Positions 1 through 4,933 of a stretch of 5,573 nt of DNA are shown here, one piece after another. The DNA comes from an uncultured Collinsella sp. (lineage in GTDB: Bacteria > Actinomycetota > Coriobacteriia > Coriobacteriales > Coriobacteriaceae). Location: NCBI GenBank assembly GCA_900759435.1, contig CAAEVD010000070.1:1-5573 (forward strand). The letters run 5' to 3'. The notes under the pieces are model-generated. The model searched no databases. It saw only the letters and a program-made list of their open reading frames with translations, and was not told where the DNA came from. Each line of letters opens with the position of its first letter. The stretch's first letter is position 1. Made by a program: the position numbers and the translations under genes.

Positions 1-80
1 ATGCCCGGGCGCTTACGAACGGCCTCGAGACCTTCGAGAATCTTAATCTCGCCGCCATCGTAATCGTTTTCGTTTGCCAC
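1..80 (-). CDS. gyrB: DNA gyrase subunit B, N-terminal fragment (runs off left edge)
   Basis: Only the first 26 codons are present. After a GTG start the translation contains EIKILEGLEAVRKRPG, the hallmark N-terminus of GyrB-type type II topoisomerase subunits (usually followed by MYIG). This segment leads into the GHKL ATPase domain. GyrB supplies the ATPase and part of the DNA-cleavage core of gyrase, which introduces negative supercoils, and in many bacteria it follows recF/dciA at the origin locus. The GTG at 78-80 is chosen because a strong Shine-Dalgarno lies 4 bases upstream; a TTG at 96-98 is in frame but lies upstream of that site. ParE has a similar N-terminus, but the position beside recF and dciA favours GyrB. 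A terminator at 130-159 separates it from dciA, so it should have its own promoter. Confidence 0.93.
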   Translation of the reverse strand, partial: MANENDYDGGEIKILEGLEAVRKRPG

Positions 81-83
81 ACG

Positions 84-91
84 TCCTCCTT
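84..91 (-). promoter_or_regulatory. gyrB ribosome binding site
   Basis: On the minus strand AAGGAGGA sits just before the GTG codon, with 4 bases between AGGAGG and the start. It is a near-perfect anti-16S match and decides the GTG at 80 as the start. I could not find a convincing -35/-10 pair for gyrB in the 50 bases between the terminator and this site. Confidence 0.85.
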
Positions 92-129
92 CAGTCAAGA
101 AAATGTGTACAGCCTTACTAGTTTATCGT

Positions 130-159
130 AAAAAAATACCCTCGGGAACGAGGGTATTT
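130..159 (-). terminator. Rho-independent terminator after dciA
   Basis: Read on the minus strand, there is a perfect 11-bp stem (AAATACCCTCG pairing with CGAGGGTATTT, plus-strand arms 134-144 and 149-159) with a 4-base loop, followed by a run of seven T (plus-strand A at 130-136; the first three T belong to the stem). It begins 26 bases after the dciA stop codon. It should end the dnaA/dnaN-recF-dciA transcript and uncouple gyrB. Read on the plus strand there is no T-run after the hairpin, so it is directional. Confidence 0.93.
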
Positions 160-185
160 GGCTCTACAAGGCCACCAGATGCGAT

Positions 186-749
186 TTAAGGCTCTTTTTT
201 GCTTTGCACGCCCTTGGCCCACTCGGCGCTGGCTCTCATGGCATTCTCGAGGGCCTCGCGCAGTTTTTGGTCTTCGATGGGCGCCACTTGGCGCTCAATC
301 TCGGTGCGCTCGGCCTCACTTAGGTCGGCGTGCGGGGCCGGCGGGCGCTCTGTCGTCGCCGGGCGCAGGCGCTCCTTGGCGGCGGGCGGCGTGTGACCGG
401 GTGCGGTGGTTTTGAACACCAGGCCGTCCACATGCGCGCCGGCGCGCTCCATGCGCGCGCGGATAATCTCGCGCAACAGCGTCATTTCCTGCGTCCACGA
501 GGGCGAATCGAGATATACCAGCAGCTCATTGGACTCGGGCAGGTAGCGCAGCCCCGTCACATGCCGTCCCTCGCGCGTGCCCGAGCACACCGCGTTCCAC
601 GCGCGATAGACCGCGCGCGACTCCTCGGCAGCCTCCATCTGCGCACGGCGCTCAGGCGTTGCAGCCGCTAGGATGCGCTGGCGCTCTGCGTTCAAAAAGC
701 CACTGAAGGCGACCGTCTCGCTCTCGCGCTCGTAATTAGCACGTCTCAC
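186..749 (-). CDS. dciA: DciA-type helicase-loading protein (DUF721 family)
   Basis: This 187-residue protein is recognised from its central DUF721 core (about residues 47-115): VYRAWNAVCSG, a VTGLRYLPESNELLVYLDSP strand pair, then SWTQEMTLLREIIRARM. DciA is regarded as the ancestral loader or partner of the replicative helicase DnaB in bacteria lacking DnaC or DnaI, and in actinobacteria it lies between recF and gyrB, as here. An Ala/Pro-rich linker (about 115-141) leads to a charged helical tail (LSEAERTEIERQV, then EDQKLREALENAM), which also occurs in actinobacterial homologues. The start is GTG at 749, overlapping the end of recF by 14 bases; an AAGGTGG on the minus strand (plus 759-765), 9 bases upstream, is an acceptable ribosome binding site. 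The overlap suggests translational coupling to recF. The family call is strong; the helicase-loading role is inherited from the family. Confidence 0.9.
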   Translation of the reverse strand: MRRANYERESETVAFSGFLNAERQRILAAATPERRAQMEAAEESRAVYRAWNAVCSGTREGRHVTGLRYLPESNELLVYLDSPSWTQEMTLLREIIRARMERAGAHVDGLVFKTTAPGHTPPAAKERLRPATTERPPAPHADLSEAERTEIERQVAPIEDQKLREALENAMRASAEWAKGVQSKKEP

Positions 750-1842
750 CCATGCTCACCACCTTGGCTCGATCAAGCAGGTCATCGGTAAAATACCCCA
801 GGTTGGTCGTGGTTATGACCGTCTGGATATCATCGCCGATCAACCGCAGGAAAGCACCGCGGCGCTCGCCGTCGAGTTCGCTCATCACGTCATCCAAAAG
901 CAGCAGCGGGGCGGTGCCCAGGACATCGCGAGCCACGGCCACCTCCGCCACCTTCCAGGCCAGCACCAACGTTCGCTGCTGGCCTTGGCTGGCAAACGAA
1001 CGGGCGGAGCGACCCGCCACGGTAAACTCAACCTCATCGCGATGCGGTCCCACCAACGTCACGCCGCGGCGAATTTCCTCGTCGGCGTGCTCATCAAGGG
1101 CGGCCAGCATGCGCTCGTACGCCCAGCCCTTCAGCTCTTCGCGATCCTCGACCTGGGGCAAATCCCCCAGTGTGGACGCATAGGACACGTTGGCGGCTTC
1201 ACCGGACGCCACTTGCCCGTAGGCAGTACGCACATGGCCCGCCAGCCGGTCGAGCAGGGCCAACCGGTGCACGAGCAGGGCCGAGCCCGCGCGGGCAATC
1301 GAATCGTTCCACGCGCCGAGCATCTCACGGCAGCACCAGGTTTCCTTGAGCAAGGCGTTGCGCTGGGTCACACAGCGCCCATAGGTGCTCGCAAGATCGG
1401 CATAGCGTGCGCTCAGTTGCATGCCAAAGTCATCGAGGGCGGCGCGGCGCACACTGGCGCCTCGCTTAACCATGTCCAGATGGTCGGGGCAAAACAGCAC
1501 GCTCGGCAGAACCCCGCGCACACCGGCGGCAGAGCATCTCTTGCCGTTGCGGCTAAACGAGCGCTTACCGTCCTCCGCGCTCAATCCCATATCAAGCACG
1601 CGGCCGTCGCCCTCGAGCCTCAGCTCGACCTTGCACGAGCCCACGCCGTCATGGACGAGCTCGGCCGCGGTCGGATGCCTAAACGAGGCGCCGCTCGTCA
1701 GCAGCTGCAGCGCCTCTATGAGATTGGTCTTTCCCGCCGCGTTGGGTCCCGCAAGTATCGTCACGCCCTCGTCCAGGGCAAGACGATAGCTCTCGAAACT
1801 GCGGTAGTGCGCGACGGAAAGATCGCGGGCGAACATGGTCAT
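736..1842 (-). CDS. recF: DNA replication and repair protein RecF
   Basis: This 368-residue SMC-like ABC ATPase binds gapped DNA and helps load RecA with RecO and RecR at stalled forks. Seen in order: Walker A GPNAAGKTN (32-40), a helical arm region (about 100-250), the RecF hallmark GPHRDE (265-270), the ABC signature SQGQQR (285-290), Walker B LLLLDDVMSELD (313-324), and the sensor-like VITTTN near the end. The length is normal for the family. The start is ATG at 1842, with a second in-frame ATG two codons later (1836). Neither has a clear Shine-Dalgarno. The gene begins 9 bases after the dnaN stop, in the same reading frame, so reinitiation after dnaN is the likely mode of translation. The stop overlaps the dciA start. 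No missing catalytic residue was noticed. Confidence 0.97.
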   Translation of the reverse strand: MTMFARDLSVAHYRSFESYRLALDEGVTILAGPNAAGKTNLIEALQLLTSGASFRHPTAAELVHDGVGSCKVELRLEGDGRVLDMGLSAEDGKRSFSRNGKRCSAAGVRGVLPSVLFCPDHLDMVKRGASVRRAALDDFGMQLSARYADLASTYGRCVTQRNALLKETWCCREMLGAWNDSIARAGSALLVHRLALLDRLAGHVRTAYGQVASGEAANVSYASTLGDLPQVEDREELKGWAYERMLAALDEHADEEIRRGVTLVGPHRDEVEFTVAGRSARSFASQGQQRTLVLAWKVAEVAVARDVLGTAPLLLLDDVMSELDGERRGAFLRLIGDDIQTVITTTNLGYFTDDLLDRAKVVSMGETC

Positions 1843-1851
1843 GGCGAAGCG

Positions 1852-2955
1852 CTAGATGCGGACCGGCATGACCAGGTACAGGTAGTTGATCTTGTCGTAG
1901 GACTTGAAGATGCCCGCCTGCGAGTAGCTCTTGAGCTCCAGCGTGATCTCCTTCTCCTTGGACAGGGCATTGAGGCAGCCGAAGATGTAGTGGTAGTTGA
2001 AGGCGATGGTACCCGACTCGCCCTCGGCCTCGACATCGATCGTCTCCTGCGCAAGGTCCTGGTCATTGGAAATGGAGGACAGGCCCATCTGCTCGTTCTC
2101 GACATCGATCTCGAACTTGACGGCGGGGTTGGCGCTCGCGATAACGGCCACGCGCTTGAGGGCGGCGTTAAAGGCGGCGACGTCGATCTTGACGCTCGTC
2201 ACGCACGAATCGGGGATGAGCTGCTTGTAGTTGGGGTACACGCCCTCGATGCGGCGCGACACGTAGGTGGTGTTGCCGGCCTCGAAGACGACCTGGGTGT
2301 CGGTAGCCCCGATCATGATGGTCGCCTGGCTGGCCATGATGTTCAGCGCGTCGTTAAAGGCGTCGGCCGGAACGTTAAGCTCAAAGGAGCCCTCGAGGGT
2401 CGAGGTCTCGACCTGCGTATCGCACACGGCCAAGCGGAAGGAATCGGTCGCCACCAGGCGCACGGTGTTGTTCTCGACCTTCATGTGCACGCCACCCAGG
2501 ATGGGGCGGGCCTTGTCGGTCGAGGTGACGCGCCATACGCGGCCGACCATTTCGGACAAGATATCGGTCGGCAGTTCCACGGCGCTCTCGATGGCATAGG
2601 CCGGAAACTCGGGGAAGTCGTTGGCATCGAGCGTGTTCAGGCGGAAAGAGCTCTTCTCGCAACCAATCAGCACCTGGCGCTCGGACAGCTCAAAGGTGAC
2701 CGGGGCATCGGGGAGGGTCTTGGTGATATTGGAGAGCATCTTACAGGGGATAACCATCTCGCCCTCTTCTTCGACATGCGCCGCGATGCGATGACGGATC
2801 GAGATGGTGTAGTTAGAGGTCTGGAATTCCAAGATGCCGTCTTGCGCCTTAACGAGCACGCCCGACAGGATGGGAAGGGTGGATGCCGAAGCGACGCCCT
2901 TCATAACGACGCCGATGGCTTGTGTAAGCGAGCTCTGGCTGACGGTGAACTTCAT
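1852..2955 (-). CDS. dnaN: DNA polymerase III subunit beta (sliding clamp)
   Basis: This 367-residue protein has the standard length of the beta clamp, a ring-shaped homodimer that tethers DNA polymerase III and binds many clamp-binding motifs. Three repeated domains can be placed at about 1-120, 128-247 and 248-367. Family landmarks are MKFTVSQSSL at the N-terminus, LPILSGVLV (27-35), RPILGGVHM (150-158), ATDSFRLAV (169-177) in the peptide-binding cleft region, RRIEGVYPNY (234-243), and the C-terminal YLVMPVRI (360-367), whose Met-Pro is the conserved cleft lip. The ATG at 2955 is preceded by GAAAGG at 9 bases spacing. The stop is TAG. The gene follows the putative origin, so its promoter must lie in the origin or further upstream of dnaA. 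Confidence 0.98.
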   Translation of the reverse strand: MKFTVSQSSLTQAIGVVMKGVASASTLPILSGVLVKAQDGILEFQTSNYTISIRHRIAAHVEEEGEMVIPCKMLSNITKTLPDAPVTFELSERQVLIGCEKSSFRLNTLDANDFPEFPAYAIESAVELPTDILSEMVGRVWRVTSTDKARPILGGVHMKVENNTVRLVATDSFRLAVCDTQVETSTLEGSFELNVPADAFNDALNIMASQATIMIGATDTQVVFEAGNTTYVSRRIEGVYPNYKQLIPDSCVTSVKIDVAAFNAALKRVAVIASANPAVKFEIDVENEQMGLSSISNDQDLAQETIDVEAEGESGTIAFNYHYIFGCLNALSKEKEITLELKSYSQAGIFKSYDKINYLYLVMPVRI

Positions 2956-2964
2956 CTTTTAATA

Positions 2965-2970
2965 CCTTTC
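2965..2970 (-). promoter_or_regulatory. dnaN ribosome binding site
   Basis: GAAAGG on the minus strand lies 9 bases before the dnaN ATG. It is a moderate Shine-Dalgarno and supports the start at 2955. It directly abuts the AT-rich segment of the presumed origin. Confidence 0.7.
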
Positions 2971-3002
2971 TATAGATATAAATATCTTAATAATAGTAAT
3001 AG
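2971..3002 (+). other. AT-rich DNA unwinding element with DnaA-trio-like repeat
   Basis: Positions 2971-3001 contain only three G or C bases. The right end (2988-3002) reads as five consecutive triplets TAA, TAA, TAG, TAA, TAG on the plus strand. Moving away from the box-like sites on the right, the strand reads 3'-GAT-AAT-GAT-AAT-AAT-5', matching the published DnaA-trio consensus 3'-[G/A]A[T/A]-5' in both phase and polarity. DnaA-trios let a DnaA filament bind and open one strand next to a DnaA box. Twelve bases separate the last triplet from the nearest box-like site at 3015. Confidence 0.6.
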
Positions 3003-3014
3003 CACTGACGAAAC

Positions 3015-3023
3015 TGTTGATTA
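3015..3023 (-). promoter_or_regulatory. DnaA-box-like site nearest the unwinding element
   Basis: TAATCAACA on the minus strand matches TTATCCACA at 7 of 9 positions. Its orientation relative to the AT-rich segment is the same as that of the R1 box at E. coli oriC (recalled from knowledge). It shares TCAACA with the site at 3170-3178. Confidence 0.4.
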
Positions 3024-3069
3024 CTCCCAAAGACGCAGGTCAGACCCAGAAAGAGAATCGACAGCAACC

Positions 3070-3078
3070 TGTGTGCAA
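3070..3078 (-). promoter_or_regulatory. DnaA-box-like site, weak
   Basis: TTGCACACA on the minus strand retains the TT and CACA ends of the consensus but differs in the centre. It sits inside a short inverted repeat CCTGT/ACAGG (3068-3072 and 3078-3082). Confidence 0.3.
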
Positions 3079-3087
3079 CAGGGGTGG

Positions 3088-3096
3088 TTTTCCACG
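3088..3096 (+). promoter_or_regulatory. DnaA-box-like site
   Basis: TTTTCCACG on the plus strand differs from the relaxed consensus TTWTNCACA only at the last base. It is the closest match to the canonical box in the gap and lies inside the GGTTTT/AAAACC dyad at 3086-3105. Confidence 0.45.
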
Positions 3097-3140
3097 TTCA
3101 AAACCTGCGCAAAACTTTTCATCACCGCGGGTTGGGTTTT

Positions 3141-3185
3141 AGACACCTTATGCCCGTGGTTTCGACAAGTTTTCAACAGGTGTCT
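3141..3185. repeat. 8-bp inverted repeat in the origin, next to dnaA
   Basis: AGACACCT at 3141-3148 and AGGTGTCT at 3178-3185 are perfect inverted copies separated by 29 bases. No T-run follows on the minus strand, so it is not a standard intrinsic terminator for dnaA. Each arm overlaps the end of a TTTT-containing box-like site. Its role is unknown and chance is possible. Confidence 0.4.
3170..3178 (+). promoter_or_regulatory. DnaA-box-like site near the dnaA 3' end
   Basis: TTTTCAACA on the plus strand differs from TTWTNCACA at one position (C6 to A). It shares TCAACA with the minus-strand site at 3015-3023. On the opposite strand it covers a possible -35 element (TTGAAA). Confidence 0.42.
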
Positions 3186-3193
3186 CTATTTCC

Positions 3194-4918
3194 CTACGAG
3201 CGCAGTGTAATTTTATCGCGCAGCGACTTGAGGTCTTCGGTGACGGTGCGGTCTTCCTGGATCATCTTCTGGACCTTTTTGTAGCTCGTGCTGACGGTCG
3301 AGTGGTTGCGGTTGCCAAATTCGGCGCCCACCGCCGTGGTCGTCATCTCGCACATCTCGATGGCCAGGTAGATAGCGATATGGCGTGCTTTGGCGATATT
3401 GGCGTTGCGACGCGGGCCGATGAGCTCCTCGTGCGTCACGCCGTACTGCTCTTCGATGACGGACTGAACCGTCTGGACGTTGATCTTTTTGGCCGATGTG
3501 TCGAAGTACTGGCTGGCGATGGCATCGATATCGTCAAAGGTGAGCTCCCCGCCCTCGCGCTCGCGGTCGCCCGCCTCGCCGGCGCAGCGCTCGCAGAAGC
3601 TCTCGAGTTCGCGGATGTTGGTGCCTGAGACCTCGGCCATGTGTTTAAAGTGCTCGTCGGTCAAGTGTCCGCCGTCGCCCCCATAGGCTGCCAGCAGCGA
3701 GTCGTCTCCTGCCTCGGGAGCGGCGACGATGGTGTTCTCGTAATAGCGCTGCAAGATCTTGTATTTCATCTCGTAGCTGGGCTCTGCGACCAGGCAGAGC
3801 ATGCCGGCGTTGAAGCGGCTGGTCAGACGCTCGTCCATGCTCAGGTCCTTGGGGGCGCGGTCTGCCGCGATGACGACCTTCTTGTTGTTGCGGATGAACT
3901 CGTCCATGAGCTGGAAAAAGTAGTCCACGCTCGCGCGCTTGCCGATGATGTTTTGGATGTCATCGATGATGAGCACGTCCACGCCGTGGTACGCCTGCAT
4001 GATGGGGGCGTTGCTCTTCTTTTGGCGGTCGAACTCGGTCATCAGGTCGTCCAGATATGCCTGGGAGTTGGCATACTTGACCTTGATCTCGGGCGACTTC
4101 TCGGCGAGCTCGTTTTTGATGGCAAGCAGCAGGTGCGTCTTGCCCAGGCCCGATTTGCCGTAGATGAACAGTGATGTGCACGTGCCGCGCTCGTCCGCGA
4201 GGGCGGCAAACTTGAGTGCCGAGCGATAGGCATGGCTGTTTTCGGGGCCGTAGACAAAGTTCTCAAAGGTAAATTTTGAGTTCGCGGCGAGCGGGGCTCC
4301 ATCCGTATTCTGCTCGGCCGGCACGGTCGGCGCCGGTATGGGTGAAGCGGGGGTCGCAGCTTGCGTGGATTTAGTCGGCGCTCCGCCCTTCATCTGGTTC
4401 ATCATGCGACGAAAATCATCGGCCGAGAGCGTGTTCTTGATTGCAATGCCCGAATCCGCGCCCGCCGCTGCGTCGTGAGCGATAGGCATGTGCGTGACGG
4501 GTGCGTTCGTTGACGTCGCCGCCGCGGTCGGCAACGGTGCCATGGTTTCACGGGAAACATCGCTGTGCTGGTGCTCGATTGTCGGCACGTCGCCTGCGGA
4601 GGCCAGTGCCGCCGGGGAAGCGGCGGGAGCCGTGGCAGGCGCCGTCGCGGCAGCGGATTCCGTTGCGGCGCCTTGCGGTGCCACGATGTCGAGCGCGATC
4701 GGTGCAAAGGCGATTTCTTCCAGATAGGCCTCAATAGTCGGCTGATGCTTTTTGAGCTGCGCGATGGCAAAGCGCGAGGGGGCCTCGATCGTGAGCGTAT
4801 CTTCGGTCAGGCTTATGGCGCGCGATTGCCCCAGCATGTTGATGAGGCGTGCATCTTGGCCGTCGCGCTGGCAAAAGGCGATGGCATCCCCCAGGATGAT
4901 GCTTGCTTCCTCGTCCAC
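3194..4918 (-). CDS. dnaA: Chromosomal replication initiator protein DnaA
   Basis: This 574-residue AAA+ initiator binds DnaA boxes, oligomerises with ATP and opens oriC. Domain I spans about 1-80 (TLTIEAPSRFAIAQLKKH matches the usual pattern). Domain II is a long Ala/Pro/Thr-rich linker (about 81-212) with one helix-like island, LSADDFRRMMNQMKGG (164-179). Domain III has FTFENFVYGPENSHAY (216-231), Walker A GKSGLGKT (254-261), Walker B VLIIDD (315-320), sensor I near ADRAPKDL (352-359), an arginine-finger region ERLTSRF (363-369), and sensor II GTNIREL (432-438). Domain IV (about 480-574) includes ARHIAIYL (511-518) and GNRNHSTV (535-542). Most DnaA proteins have GGRDHTTV there, so G to N, D to N and T to S changes fall in the DNA-recognition segment. 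Extra sequence lies at about 398-420. The start is GTG at 4918 with a GGAG-type site 5 bases upstream. It lies 15 bases downstream of the winged-helix gene. Confidence 0.98.
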   Translation of the reverse strand: MDEEASIILGDAIAFCQRDGQDARLINMLGQSRAISLTEDTLTIEAPSRFAIAQLKKHQPTIEAYLEEIAFAPIALDIVAPQGAATESAAATAPATAPAASPAALASAGDVPTIEHQHSDVSRETMAPLPTAAATSTNAPVTHMPIAHDAAAGADSGIAIKNTLSADDFRRMMNQMKGGAPTKSTQAATPASPIPAPTVPAEQNTDGAPLAANSKFTFENFVYGPENSHAYRSALKFAALADERGTCTSLFIYGKSGLGKTHLLLAIKNELAEKSPEIKVKYANSQAYLDDLMTEFDRQKKSNAPIMQAYHGVDVLIIDDIQNIIGKRASVDYFFQLMDEFIRNNKKVVIAADRAPKDLSMDERLTSRFNAGMLCLVAEPSYEMKYKILQRYYENTIVAAPEAGDDSLLAAYGGDGGHLTDEHFKHMAEVSGTNIRELESFCERCAGEAGDREREGGELTFDDIDAIASQYFDTSAKKINVQTVQSVIEEQYGVTHEELIGPRRNANIAKARHIAIYLAIEMCEMTTTAVGAEFGNRNHSTVSTSYKKVQKMIQEDRTVTEDLKSLRDKITLRS

Positions 4919-4922
4919 TGTC

Positions 4923-4928
4923 TCTCCC
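4923..4928 (-). promoter_or_regulatory. dnaA ribosome binding site
   Basis: GGGAGA on the minus strand, with GGAG ending 5 bases before the GTG at 4918, supports that start. It lies entirely in the 15-base gap after the upstream gene's TAA stop, consistent with a shared transcript. Confidence 0.7.
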
Positions 4929-4933
4929 GTTCT

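Larger units (their letters stand above)
2956..3193. other. oriC: Putative chromosomal replication origin (oriC) between dnaA and dnaN
   Basis: This 238-base gap carries no plausible gene and lies between dnaA and dnaN, the usual oriC position in actinobacteria such as Mycobacterium and Streptomyces. It has the parts expected of an origin: an AT-rich unwinding segment (2971-3001, 28 of 31 bases A or T in a GC-rich window), TA(A/G) triplets (2988-3002), and at least four degenerate DnaA-box-like sites (3015-3023, 3070-3078, 3088-3096, 3170-3178), with TTTTAGACA at 3137-3145 as a weaker fifth. There is no perfect TTATCCACA. Two local inverted repeats are also present: GGTTTT/AAAACC (3086-3091, 3100-3105) and an 8-bp pair at 3141-3185. 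The same gap must also hold any dnaN promoter. Origin identity is inferred from position and architecture; the origin could be bipartite, with another part upstream of the window. Confidence 0.68.

Noticed and set aside
93..98. TTGACT on the minus strand as a gyrB -35 element
   Set aside because: A -10 at normal spacing would fall inside the gyrB coding sequence, downstream of the ribosome binding site.
3141..3185. Inverted repeat as an intrinsic terminator of dnaA
   Set aside because: The stem is only 8 bp with a 29-base loop and has no T-run on the minus strand.
985..3210. 741-codon plus-strand open frame spanning recF, dnaN and the origin gap
   Set aside because: It is antisense to two unmistakable genes, has a His/Gly/Asp/Val-rich composition typical of antisense shadows in GC-rich DNA, shows no recognisable domain, and continues through the AT-rich origin segment.
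4042..4770. Minus-strand open frames inside dnaA in another frame
   Set aside because: Arg/Ser/Pro-rich translations are typical of out-of-frame reading of the GC-rich AAA+ and linker coding sequence.
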